Below are positions 42,839-50,906 of a stretch of DNA of 64,000 bases, piece by piece (position 1 is the first letter of the stretch; each line of letters starts with the position of its first letter). This DNA is from VXMT01 sp965204835 (GTDB taxonomy: Bacteria; Chloroflexota; Dehalococcoidia; UBA2979). Below the pieces are notes generated by a model, which saw only the letters and a list, made by a program, of their open reading frames with translations, was not told the DNA's origin and did not search any database. A program made the translations under genes and the position numbers. The stretch spans positions 1,612,001-1,676,000 of the forward strand of contig OZ242017.1 in assembly GCA_965204835.1 (NCBI GenBank). The letters are read 5' to 3'.

Positions 42839-44269
42839 TTAGCGCGTGCCGACGGGCACCCGCGCCGGGGCCTCGGGGGCCGGCGGCTCGGGCTGGAAGC
42901 GACGCGCGTCCGGGTGCACCGGCTTCTTCGTGAACATGAAGATGAACGCGCCGAAGGAGGCGATCAGCGCCAGGCTCGCGAAGCCCAGCGTGTAGCTCCC
43001 GAGGTAGTCGTAGCTGAACCCCGCCGCCAACGGCCCGATGATGATCCCGACGGTGACGACCATCGAGGAGAACCCGGTGATGGTCCCGTAGTACTTCCCG
43101 CCGAAGTAGTCAGCGCGCAGCGCCGTCGTCAGCGGAATGCGTGCGCCGAAGCCGATGCCGTTGAGGACCGCGAAAGCGACCACCATCCAGAGCGTCCCCG
43201 CGAACGCCAGCAGCGCCAGCGCCCCGGCGTTGAACAGCATCGCCAGGACGATGAGGAATCGCTTGTCGTAGCGGTCGCCGAGGTACCCCCCGGCCATCTG
43301 CCCGACCACCTGGGTCACCGTCATGATCGTCAGCATCGACGCCGCGATCGTCACCGAGAAGCCGAGGCTCTCGTGGACGTGCGCGATGAAGTGCACGTTG
43401 ACGGCGCCGATCACGACGAGCGAGAGCCCGTGGCCGATGCCGATGAGCCAGAAGGCCTGCGTCCGGAGCGCCTGCCGGGCGTTGAAGCTGTACTCGCGCT
43501 CCGGCGCGGCCGGGGGCGCGCTGTCGGCATCGACGACGTCCATGCCGGAGTGCGAGCTGGCGGCCTGCGGCGTCGTCTCGCCGTCCGGCTTCCAGCCGTA
43601 GTCCTCGGGGTGGTGGCGGAGCAGCGCCGCGAGCGGGAGCCCGATCACCATGATGATGACGCCGGAGGCGAACGAGAACGCGCGCCAGCCGAACGTCTCC
43701 ATCCCGGCCGCAACCAGGGGAGCGGCCAGCCCGCCCCCGGCGAGGCCGAGCATCATCCACGCCAGCGCCGTAGCGCGCCGCTTGATAAACCAGTTCACGA
43801 CGGCGACGGAGGCGGGCATGAACGAACCGAGCGCGGCGCCCACCGCCAGCACGAGGAACGCGAGGTAGAACATCGGGAGGCCGTTGGTGACGCTCAGCAG
43901 CATGAAGCCGACGCCGAAGATGACGATCCCGACAAACATCATCTTGCGGGGACCGAAGTGGTCGACGAGCCAGCCGTCGATCGGCCCCAGCAGGCCGCTC
44001 TCGACGCGCTGCAGCGCGAAGGCCACGGCGAGGGTCGTACGGCTCCAGCCGAACTCGTCCTGCAGGAACACGACGTAGACGCCGAAGGCGTGGAACATGA
44101 GCGCGCCGCTCATGGCCATCGAGCCGAAGCCGGCGGTGACGATCCACCACCCGTAGAAGAACGGCGAGAGGTGGCGTCGTGGCGGCGGGGGCCCGCCCGC
44201 CCCGTTCAGGCTGACGGGCGTGGCGCCGTTGCGCGCCACTGGTGTCCCCGGGCCGCCGTTCATGCTCAC
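42839..44269 (-). CDS. MFS transporter
   Basis: 476 residues, 12 membrane segments after a 32-residue Gly/Pro-rich N-terminus. FFYGWWIVTAGFGSMAMSGALMFHAFGVY, DEFGWSRTTLAVAFALQRVESGL and LVDHFGPRKMMFVG place it with the monocarboxylate/oxalate-type MFS proteins also encoded at 33372 and 54455. Ends in a Pro-rich tail. GTG 44269 chosen with GGGAG upstream; ATG 44263 is possible. Confidence 0.87.
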   Translation of the reverse strand: MSMNGGPGTPVARNGATPVSLNGAGGPPPPRRHLSPFFYGWWIVTAGFGSMAMSGALMFHAFGVYVVFLQDEFGWSRTTLAVAFALQRVESGLLGPIDGWLVDHFGPRKMMFVGIVIFGVGFMLLSVTNGLPMFYLAFLVLAVGAALGSFMPASVAVVNWFIKRRATALAWMMLGLAGGGLAAPLVAAGMETFGWRAFSFASGVIIMVIGLPLAALLRHHPEDYGWKPDGETTPQAASSHSGMDVVDADSAPPAAPEREYSFNARQALRTQAFWLIGIGHGLSLVVIGAVNVHFIAHVHESLGFSVTIAASMLTIMTVTQVVGQMAGGYLGDRYDKRFLIVLAMLFNAGALALLAFAGTLWMVVAFAVLNGIGFGARIPLTTALRADYFGGKYYGTITGFSSMVVTVGIIIGPLAAGFSYDYLGSYTLGFASLALIASFGAFIFMFTKKPVHPDARRFQPEPPAPEAPARVPVGTR

Positions 44270-44428
44270 GCTGTCTCCCGGCTCACCTCACGCCCGCGGA
44301 CGGCGATCGCGCGCCGTCACCTTGCCGCTGACGTGAGTGTGAGTCGCAGTGTACCGCGACGCCGGGGTACGCGTGGCCCGCCCTCGATCCGCCGAGGGAA
44401 ACCCGGTCGCGTCCCACCCGCTGCGTGG

Positions 44429-44635
44429 CTAGCTCGAGACGAACTCGTCCGGGTTCGAGACGAACCGCATCCGGCACGCCAGGCTGTCGAAGTAGTACCA
44501 CGTGCCGTCGTGGAACCGCTTCGTCCCCTTTGAGGGGTCGGACTCCGGCGCGCCGGACGTGGTCTGGTCGACGTGCGAGTTGATGGCGTCGGTGTCGATG
44601 TCCCGCCCGCAGACGGGGTCTTTCACGATGGGCAC
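44429..44635 (-). CDS. YHS-domain-like small protein
   Basis: 68 residues. Starts KDPVCGRDIDTD and ends GTWYYFDSLACRMRFVSNPDEF, the cysteine-bearing ends of a YHS domain (a metal-associated domain), with an unusual polar insertion in the middle. Probably a small soluble metal-binding or accessory protein. SD GGAGGAG precedes the ATG; it lies just downstream of the acyl-CoA dehydrogenase gene on the same strand. Confidence 0.8.
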   Translation of the reverse strand: MPIVKDPVCGRDIDTDAINSHVDQTTSGAPESDPSKGTKRFHDGTWYYFDSLACRMRFVSNPDEFVSS

Positions 44636-44669
44636 AGGCTCCTCCTCCGGTGCGTGATACTCCCGGCCG

Positions 44670-45746
44670 CTACGCGAGCGCGGCGTCGGCGATGGCCGTG
44701 ACGGCCTCGCGCATGCCGCCCCAGCGCAGCGCGGCTTCCTTGCCGCGCCGGGTGTGGAACTGCAGGTCGTATTCCTTCATGAAGCCGATGCCGCCGTGCA
44801 GCACGTGCGACCACATGGTGACGTCGGTGGCCGCTCGCGCGGTGATGCCGCGTACCAGCGACACCTGCGCCGGGTCGGCCACGCCCTCGCCGATCTGCCA
44901 GATCAGCTCGTGCGTGAGGAAGCGCGAGGCCTCTACCTGGATCGCCATGTCCGCGACGCGCTGCTGCACCGGCTCGAACGCCCCGATCGGCCGCCCGAAC
45001 TGCACGCGCATCTGCGTGTACTCCACTGCCATGTCGAGTGACTTCTGCGCGTGCGCGTAGCACTCGAACGACGCGATGGCGGACCCCAGCTGGTGGACGT
45101 AGTCGACGGCGTCGCGCCCGGCGATAAACGCGCTCGCCTCGGCGTCCGCGTACGCGACGACGCTCTGCGGCGTGTCGCCGATGCTCGACAGGTTGCGCTC
45201 AACCCGCACACCGGGCTGCGCCGCCTCGACCACTGCGATGCCGGGCTCTCCGTCCTGCACCGCGGTCACGAGGTGTACTTCGGCGGCGTCGGCGTATTCC
45301 ACGAGGTACTTCGCGCCGGTCACCCGGCCGCCGTCATACGCCGTCTGCGGTGTGTCGTCCGAGTTCGTGCCGCGCTCGATCGCCGCTGTGGTGACTATGG
45401 CGCCCGCGGCGACGCGCGGGAGCAGGGTGCGCTTCAGGTCCTCGTCGCCGTGCGCCTGCACGGTCGAGGCGGCGAGGACGACGCCCTGGTAGGGCGAGAT
45501 CGTCGCGGCGCGGCAGAGCTGCTCGATGAGGATCGCGCAGTCGATGAGCGACCCGCCCCCGCCGTCGTACTCCTCGGCGACGGGGAGCGCCGTCCAGCCG
45601 ATGCCGGCCATCGCGCCCCAGAGCTCGGCGTCGTGCTCGCCCGCGGCCTCGATCTCGCGGATACGCGTCAGCGGCGCCTCGCGCGCGAGGAACTCCTCGG
45701 CGTTGCTCTGCAGCAGCTCCTGGAACTCGGTCAGCCGCAGGTCCAT
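44670..45746 (-). CDS. Acyl-CoA dehydrogenase (short, divergent)
   Basis: 358 residues, shorter than the other four in the window. N-terminus MDLRLTEFQELLQSNAEEFL, C-terminal helical domain QMRVQFGRPIGAFEPVQQRVADMAIQVEASRFL and LHGGIGFMKEYDLQFHTRRG are clear. The middle FAD segment is altered: the usual EPxAGSD motif is replaced by TAAIERGTNSDDT. Such forms occur in steroid-degrading heteromeric dehydrogenases (alpha2beta2 FadE types), so a partner ACAD may be needed; the nearest candidate is at 46154. Confidence 0.88.
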   Translation of the reverse strand: MDLRLTEFQELLQSNAEEFLAREAPLTRIREIEAAGEHDAELWGAMAGIGWTALPVAEEYDGGGGSLIDCAILIEQLCRAATISPYQGVVLAASTVQAHGDEDLKRTLLPRVAAGAIVTTAAIERGTNSDDTPQTAYDGGRVTGAKYLVEYADAAEVHLVTAVQDGEPGIAVVEAAQPGVRVERNLSSIGDTPQSVVAYADAEASAFIAGRDAVDYVHQLGSAIASFECYAHAQKSLDMAVEYTQMRVQFGRPIGAFEPVQQRVADMAIQVEASRFLTHELIWQIGEGVADPAQVSLVRGITARAATDVTMWSHVLHGGIGFMKEYDLQFHTRRGKEAALRWGGMREAVTAIADAALA

Positions 45747-45800
45747 GGCCGGCTCCCGTCGAACGGCGTCATCATCGGTTATCGGCTCGATGCACGTGGA

Positions 45801-46115
45801 TCAGCGCGCCGACCGGTTATCGAACCGGTAAGCGGCGATCACCGCGCCGACTGCCGCGAGGATCCCGGCGCCCACGAGGACGCCGTCGGCAAGCGAGGTC
45901 AGCGCACTGCCGAGGATCGTGTCGAAGTCTGCCTGCACGTCGGCCCCGACCCAGACCCCGAAGTAGGCGCAGATCACACCCGCGATGAAGAGCGCTACAG
46001 CGGCACCCGCGAGGTAGCGGACATCGAGCACCATCGATCCGAGCGAGGCCCCTGCCTCCTCCATGCTGTCTCCAGCGGTCGCCTCTTCGGCGCCGCCGTC
46101 CATCTCGTCGGCCAT
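45801..46115 (-). CDS. Small membrane protein, unknown function
   Basis: 104 residues. Acidic N-terminus (MADEMDGGAEEATAGDSMEE), then two predicted transmembrane segments (YLAGAAVALFIAGVICAYFG and DGVLVGAGILAAVGAVIAAY) joined by a short acidic loop. Strong SD GAGGAGG six bases before the ATG. Located between two acyl-CoA dehydrogenase genes on the same strand, perhaps in their transcript. No family recognised. Confidence 0.7.
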   Translation of the reverse strand: MADEMDGGAEEATAGDSMEEAGASLGSMVLDVRYLAGAAVALFIAGVICAYFGVWVGADVQADFDTILGSALTSLADGVLVGAGILAAVGAVIAAYRFDNRSAR

Positions 46116-46153
46116 GTTCGACCTCCTCGCTCTCTCGCTGGGCTGATCCCCTT

Positions 46154-47326
46154 CTAGCCGCGCGGCAGGCCAAGGCCTCGCGTGGCGATGATGCGGCGTT
46201 GGATGTCGTTGGTGCCCCCGCCGAAGCGGATGATCGGTGTCGCCCGGAACTCGGACTCGAAGCGCCCCTCGGCGATCGCGTCCTCCTCGCTCTCGCGCTG
46301 GATGCCGCCGAAGCCGCCGAAGAGGTCCATCCCGAGGCTGGTCATGCGGTGCGCGGCCTCGGAGACCCACACCTTGCCGGCCGAGGCCTGCATCGTCGGG
46401 ACCCCGCCGTTGGCGATGATCGCCGCGTTGGTGAGCGCGAGGGCGCGCGTGATCTCGAGGTCCATGCGCGTCTCGGCGACCTGCGTGCGGACGTACGGGT
46501 CGTCCAGCAGGTCGTCGCGCTCGCTCTTGAGGTAGTCGATGAGGCGGTCCCAGCGCCGCCTCGAGGGCGCGACGGGGCCGATCACGACGCGCTCGAGGTC
46601 CAGCGCGTTCGCAGCCATGTACCAGCCGCGGTTCTCCTCGCCCACGAGCGAGTCGGCGGGGATGCGGACGTCCTCCCAGAACGTCTCGTTCGTGCGGCCA
46701 TCACCCATCGTCCACAGCGGGCGGACGGTGATGCCCGGCGTCGTCATCGGCACGACGAACATCGAGATGCCGCGGTGCTTCGGCGCGTCCGGGTCGGTGC
46801 GGGCGGCGAGCCACACGTGCGTCGAGACGTGGGCGCTGGACGTGTAGATCTTCTGGCCGTTGATCACCCAGTCGTCGCCGTCGCGGACGGCGCGCGTCTG
46901 CAGCGAGGCGAGGTCCGTGCCGGCGTTGGGCTCGGTGTAGCCGAGCGCGAAGGTCATCTCGCCGCTCTGGATCTTCGGCAGCCACTCCTGCTTCTGCTCC
47001 TCGGTGCCGAACGACATGATCGTCGCGCCGATGGACATGATGGACATGGTGTCGAAGGGGAGCCCCCAGTAGCCGAGCTCCTCGACGAGCAGGTAGGTGT
47101 AGAAGGCGCCCTTGCCCTGGCCGCCGTACTCCTCCGGCCAGGCCATGGCGGTGTAGCCGGCCTCGTTCAGCGCCTGGCGGAACTTCTGCGCCTCTGGTCC
47201 GCGCCCGCCGCCCTCGGCGCCGGGCGCCTCGAGTTCGGCGACGAGCTCAGGGGTGCGATGCTCCGCGACGAAGGCCCGCACCTCGCGCCGGAATTCGTCG
47301 TGCTCGGGTTCCCAGCCGAACTCCAT
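46154..47326 (-). CDS. Acyl-CoA dehydrogenase
   Basis: 390 residues from ATG 47326 (GGGAGG upstream, normal family N-terminus MEFGWEPEHDEFRREVRAF). Contains LGYTEPNAGTDLASLQTRAV, INGQKIYTSSAHVSTHVWLA, GEENRGWYMAANALDLERVV and GGTNDIQRRIIATRGLGLPR. A paralogue of the dehydrogenase at 22130. Could pair with the divergent short dehydrogenase encoded downstream. Confidence 0.92.
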   Translation of the reverse strand: MEFGWEPEHDEFRREVRAFVAEHRTPELVAELEAPGAEGGGRGPEAQKFRQALNEAGYTAMAWPEEYGGQGKGAFYTYLLVEELGYWGLPFDTMSIMSIGATIMSFGTEEQKQEWLPKIQSGEMTFALGYTEPNAGTDLASLQTRAVRDGDDWVINGQKIYTSSAHVSTHVWLAARTDPDAPKHRGISMFVVPMTTPGITVRPLWTMGDGRTNETFWEDVRIPADSLVGEENRGWYMAANALDLERVVIGPVAPSRRRWDRLIDYLKSERDDLLDDPYVRTQVAETRMDLEITRALALTNAAIIANGGVPTMQASAGKVWVSEAAHRMTSLGMDLFGGFGGIQRESEEDAIAEGRFESEFRATPIIRFGGGTNDIQRRIIATRGLGLPRG

Positions 47327-47424
47327 GGCCGGCCCCCTCCCTGCCGAGGCGCGCACACCGGCGCCGGCGCCGGTATGCTAGCACGCGACCGGGTGCGCTT
47401 ATCGGCACACGAGGAGGACACAGC

Positions 47425-48714
47425 ATGTTCATCGGCCACTTCACCGAGCGGCCCTACCAGGATCCGAAGTCCGGCGTCTTCGGCACGACCTCGGCGCCCG
47501 CCGACCTCGAACTCAGTAACGAGGTCTACGACCCGAAGGTCGGCGCCGACCTCTACCATCGCTACCTCGACGAGAAGCTCTACATCGAGGAGATGGGCTT
47601 CGACGGCATCATGCTGAACGAGCACCACTCCACGCCGTTCTGCATGGGCGGCGTGATGAACGTCGAGGCCGCCATCCTCGCCCGCATCACGCAGCGCGCG
47701 AAGATCGTGCTGCTGGGCAACGTCCTCCCGATCTGGGACGACCCCCTGTTCCTGGCCGAGGAGCTTGCGGAGATCGACATGATCTCGCGTGGCCGCCTGG
47801 TGACCGGCTGGGTGCGCGGCACCGGGCGCGAGAGCGTCTCCCACAACGCGCAGCCGCCCTACAACTGGGAGCGCTTCCAGGAGGCGCACGACTTCGTCGT
47901 GAAGGCGTGGACCACGCCCGGCCCGTACCGCTGGGAGGGGAAGCACTACAACTTCCGTTACGTCAACCCGTGGGCGAAGCCGTACCAGGACCCGCACCCG
48001 CAGATCTGGATCCCCGGCGTGATGAGCCGCAACACGGTGAAGTGGACCGCCGAGCACCGCTACCCGTACGTCATGCTCGCCACGGACCTCGAGCCGACCC
48101 GGCAGTCGTTCGACTACTACGCCGAGGTCGCGAAGGAGAACGGCTACGAGGCGCAGTCGCAGCACCGCGGCTACCTCTTCAAGGTCCATGTCGACGAGAC
48201 CGAGGATCTCGCCTACGAGACCGCGCGGAAGTACGTCTCCGGCCCGCCCAACCCGTTCCTGGAAGGCAACCAGGGCGAGGTCCGGCCCTTCATCCAGAAC
48301 CTGCCGGGCATGACCTCGCGCACCAACGTGCTGCCGACCGCCGGCAACCTCGCCGCCCTGCGGGCGCGCGGCCGCGTGCAGGCCCAGCCGACCCTGGACA
48401 AGCCGTCGGAACCCGAGGAGGATCGCGACAACTTCGGCAGCTACGAGAACCAGCTCGAGCGCTACACGATCATCACCGGCACGCCGGACAAGGTGATCGA
48501 GCGCGTGAAGCACGTCCTCGACTACCTGCGGCCGGGCAGCATCTTCTTCTGGGACGGCGACGGCTCCATGAGCCACGACGACACGATGCGCAGCCTCAAG
48601 CTCATGGGCGAAGAAGTCCTGCCGGCCATCCGCGAGTACAGCGAAGAGCTGGGCCTCAAGAGCCCGTTCGAGGTCTCGACCTACACGAACGAGCCGATCC
48701 CGCAGGAGGAGTAG
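47425..48714 (+). CDS. LLM-class flavin-dependent oxidoreductase (luciferase-like)
   Basis: 429 residues. GFDGIMLNEHHSTPFCMGG, LGNVLPIWDDPLFLAEELAEIDMISRGRLVTGWVRG and a TIM-barrel pattern typify bacterial-luciferase-like monooxygenases using FMNH2 or F420. The second half includes TITGTPDKVIERVKHVLDYL-like closing helices (ITGTPDKVIERVKHVLDYL). Substrate unknown; family members oxidise sulfonates, amines, terpenes or long-chain acids. A paralogue with the same N-terminal motifs is encoded at 57851. ATG with GAGGAGG upstream. Ends at a strong hairpin. Confidence 0.9.
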   Translation: MFIGHFTERPYQDPKSGVFGTTSAPADLELSNEVYDPKVGADLYHRYLDEKLYIEEMGFDGIMLNEHHSTPFCMGGVMNVEAAILARITQRAKIVLLGNVLPIWDDPLFLAEELAEIDMISRGRLVTGWVRGTGRESVSHNAQPPYNWERFQEAHDFVVKAWTTPGPYRWEGKHYNFRYVNPWAKPYQDPHPQIWIPGVMSRNTVKWTAEHRYPYVMLATDLEPTRQSFDYYAEVAKENGYEAQSQHRGYLFKVHVDETEDLAYETARKYVSGPPNPFLEGNQGEVRPFIQNLPGMTSRTNVLPTAGNLAALRARGRVQAQPTLDKPSEPEEDRDNFGSYENQLERYTIITGTPDKVIERVKHVLDYLRPGSIFFWDGDGSMSHDDTMRSLKLMGEEVLPAIREYSEELGLKSPFEVSTYTNEPIPQEE

Positions 48715-48744
48715 CCACCGGCTCAGTCCGACTCGGACACAGCG

Positions 48745-48772
48745 CTCGGCGCCGCCTCACGGTGGCGCCGAG
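48745..48772. terminator. Bidirectional hairpin terminator
   Basis: Perfect nine-base stem CTCGGCGCC ... GGCGCCGAG with a ten-base loop, lying in the 83-base gap between convergent genes (monooxygenase stop 48714, Fic stop 48798). Followed by a short T-poor sequence; probably acts on both strands. Confidence 0.7.
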
Positions 48773-48797
48773 TTGCGTCCGGGCCGTGAGAGCGCGC

Positions 48798-49982
48798 CTA
48801 CCGCTCGCCTGCTTCAAGGCCTGCGACGAGATCGAGCAGGCCGTCGGCTTCCCATGCCCGGTTGCGCCTCGATGTCCCGAGCGGGGTGAGGACACCCGCC
48901 GCCTCAAGCTCGGCGATGCCGTTCGCGACGGCCGGCCGCGTACGGCCCGTGGCGGCGGTTCCGACAGCCACGGTCACGATCGGGTGCGCCGGCAGCACGT
49001 CGATGATCGCCCACGCGGCCGCGTCTGATCGCGGTTCCGAGTGCGCGCCCAGTTGGTCGCGCCACGCCTGCTGCAGGTCGGCGACGCGGCCCCGGTAGTC
49101 GCGAGCGAGCGCGGTCGCGTCGGCCGTGGCGGTGGCGAACATCGTCACCCACTCCGAGAGGCGATCCTCCCGGAACAGGGTGAGGCCGTCGATGTATGCC
49201 TCGCGGCGCCGGGCCAGTACGACGCTGACAGGCGGCACGAACGCGGGCGCGAGCCCCCGGCGACGCAGTAACACCTGTACGAGGGCCCTCCCGGTCCTGC
49301 CGTTGCCATCACGGAAGGGATGGATGGTCTCGAACTGCGCGTGTGCGATCGCGGCCTGCAGCAGTGGCGGGAGGGCGTCGTCGTTGCAGAACTGGCACAG
49401 GTCGTCAATGAGTAGCGCGACTTGCTCGGGTGGCGGGGGCACGAAGTCGGCCCCGCACGGGTTGTAGTCGTTGCCGCCGATCCAGTTCTGCTCCAGGCGG
49501 AATTCGCCGGGCAACTGCCGGGCGTCGTCGGCCAGGAGGATGCGGTGAATGTCCTCCAGCGCGAGCCGCGTGACGTGGTCGGCCCCTGCCGCCTGCTCGA
49601 CAGCCCATTCCATCGCGTCGATGTTCGCGATGATCTCCGCGGCCTGTGAGCCAACGTTCCGTCCGGTATCCCGGTTCGCCTCGGCGCGCGCGAGCGTGCG
49701 CGCGTCAGACTGCAGGCCCTCCACCTTCGAGGATGCGATCGACTCGGTGCGCAGCAGGAGCCTTGCCAGCGGGGCCAGCTCGGGTCCGGCTGTACCGTTG
49801 AGGTCAGTGATCGCGTTCTCGGCGTCCGAGAGCAGGCCCGCCACGTCACCGGGTAACTCGATCACGAGATCCGCGATGCGGTCAGGTACGAACACCTCGT
49901 AGCTGCACGCCCTGCGGTATCGGGCGGGTGCATGGAGCGTCGGGTCATGTTGCCAGGTGCGGCGTTCGTAGGCGCCTCGCAT
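48798..49982 (-). CDS. Fic-family AMPylase with C-terminal winged helix (class II)
   Basis: 394 residues from ATG 49982 (AAAGGA upstream). N-terminal helices carry the inhibitory motif SSKVEG (S-x3-E-G) near residue 85, as in class II Fic proteins that are self-inhibited. The Fic core has HPFRDGNGRTGR (catalytic His near 220) and the flap EQNWIGGNDYNPCGADFVPP. The last 90 residues form a winged-helix-like domain (AVANGIAELEAAGVLTPLG). Transfers AMP from ATP to protein hydroxyls. Two matching 21-bp dyads lie just upstream, so autoregulation through the C-terminal domain is plausible. A start at 50024 would read through an operator. Confidence 0.9.
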   Translation of the reverse strand: MRGAYERRTWQHDPTLHAPARYRRACSYEVFVPDRIADLVIELPGDVAGLLSDAENAITDLNGTAGPELAPLARLLLRTESIASSKVEGLQSDARTLARAEANRDTGRNVGSQAAEIIANIDAMEWAVEQAAGADHVTRLALEDIHRILLADDARQLPGEFRLEQNWIGGNDYNPCGADFVPPPPEQVALLIDDLCQFCNDDALPPLLQAAIAHAQFETIHPFRDGNGRTGRALVQVLLRRRGLAPAFVPPVSVVLARRREAYIDGLTLFREDRLSEWVTMFATATADATALARDYRGRVADLQQAWRDQLGAHSEPRSDAAAWAIIDVLPAHPIVTVAVGTAATGRTRPAVANGIAELEAAGVLTPLGTSRRNRAWEADGLLDLVAGLEAGER

Positions 49983-50012
49983 CACGATCCTTTCGCATGG
50001 CCCACCGTTACG

Positions 50013-50033
50013 AAAGGATAGCACCTAACCTTT
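50013..50033. promoter_or_regulatory. Operator-like dyad 1 upstream of fic
   Basis: Imperfect inverted repeat AAAGGATA-GCACC-TAACCTTT, with the same half-sites and 5-bp centre as the dyad 40 bp away. Preceded by TTACG in both. It sits about 30 bases upstream of the fic ATG, where a repressor would block RNA polymerase. Confidence 0.6.
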
Positions 50034-50052
50034 CTCAATGGGCGGCCTTACG

Positions 50053-50073
50053 AAAGGCTACCGGATATCCTTT
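50053..50073. promoter_or_regulatory. Operator-like dyad 2 upstream of fic
   Basis: Imperfect inverted repeat AAAGGCTA-CCGGA-TATCCTTT, matching dyad 1 in architecture (AAAGGnTA-N5-TAnCCTTT) and offset by exactly 40 bp, close to four helical turns. A single half-site (GCGAAAGGAT, minus strand) overlaps the fic SD at about 49989-49998. Confidence 0.6.
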
Positions 50074-50116
50074 ACCAAGGACATGGCCAGTGTAAGGTTG
50101 CGGGAGGTACCAGACC

Positions 50117-50887
50117 CTACGCCGACGGTCGTACCGATGAGATGCGGTCCGGCGTCGGAGGGCCCTGGTCGAGGGCGCCCATGAGCGGCGTAATGAGCGG
50201 TACCGCGCCGTCGACGGCTGTGCGCAGCGCGTTGCCCCAGTAGTCGCGGAGCACCGCGAGGTCTTCCGCCTCGAAGCGCCGCTCGCTGACGTGGTAGCTG
50301 TCATTCCGGTACAACGCGCAGTCCACGGGCGGGTCGACGTCCGAGGCGCTCGTGAAGGTGGCGTCGAAGGCGAGCAGGCCGTCCCGCAGGGCGTTCACGA
50401 GCGGCTGCTCGTAGCTCCATGCGCGGTCGAGGATCGGCTTGCCGTACCGTGACTCCCCGATGATCACGTAGGGAGTACCGGACTGCACTTCGACCCAGTT
50501 GCCCTCCGGGTACAGCAGGTAGAGGTGCGCCTCCTCGTCGTCCCGCAACTGACCGCCGATCACGCAGTGGAGGTCGAACGCCAGGCCGCTCTCGACCAGC
50601 CAGCGCTCATCCTCGCCGCGCACCCGCCGCATCTCATCGGCCAGGGCGTTCGCGGCACGATACAGCCTGGTGAGATCGGTCTCGCCCTCCTCGAGGCGCT
50701 CCTCGAAGTAGGTCAGGGCCTTGTCGCGGATCGAGCGCAGGCCGCTCGTGAGGACGAACATCGAGTGCTGCTCGTGCTGATGGATCGCGATCTTCTTCGC
50801 GATCGAGGTCTCCGTCCCGCTCGTGATGCGGGTGTCGGCGATGGCGAGGAGGCCTTCCTCGCACTTCATGCCCAGGCAGAACGTCAC
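50117..50887 (-). CDS. Anbu-type (ancestral beta subunit) proteasome-like peptidase
   Basis: 256 residues from GTG 50887 (GGGGAGG eight bases upstream). This start is supported by the enzyme: Met removal exposes Thr1 in TFCLGMKCEEGLLAIADTRITSG, with Asp17 and Lys30/31 at the positions of the N-terminal-nucleophile triad of proteasome beta subunits and HslV. Upstream frame is open but would bury Thr1. Anbu proteins assemble into open helical or ring structures; the substrate is unknown. Last gene of the ATP-grasp/alpha-E/transglutaminase operon, a conserved neighbourhood proposed for peptide synthesis and turnover. Confidence 0.88.
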   Translation of the reverse strand: MTFCLGMKCEEGLLAIADTRITSGTETSIAKKIAIHQHEQHSMFVLTSGLRSIRDKALTYFEERLEEGETDLTRLYRAANALADEMRRVRGEDERWLVESGLAFDLHCVIGGQLRDDEEAHLYLLYPEGNWVEVQSGTPYVIIGESRYGKPILDRAWSYEQPLVNALRDGLLAFDATFTSASDVDPPVDCALYRNDSYHVSERRFEAEDLAVLRDYWGNALRTAVDGAVPLITPLMGALDQGPPTPDRISSVRPSA

Positions 50888-50906
50888 GGGCGAGCCTCCC
50901 CTGCCC

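Larger units (their letters stand above)
42106..42840 (-). repeat. Tandem duplicated antitoxin module (leader plus DUF104 N-terminus)
   Basis: Leader and N-terminal coding sequence occur twice. Both copies share GTGCCGCT-GAGCG/TAGCG, CATCATCGCACAG, GCCTCCACGGC at the SD, and codons for RIKARYxxGVLEPxEPLG. Copy one spans about 42230-42440, copy two about 42640-42840. The junction truncates the PIN gene of the upstream copy. Confidence 0.7.

Noticed and set aside
42106..42840. CRISPR-like direct repeats
   Set aside because: Only two copies, with coding content in each; it is a gene-module duplication.
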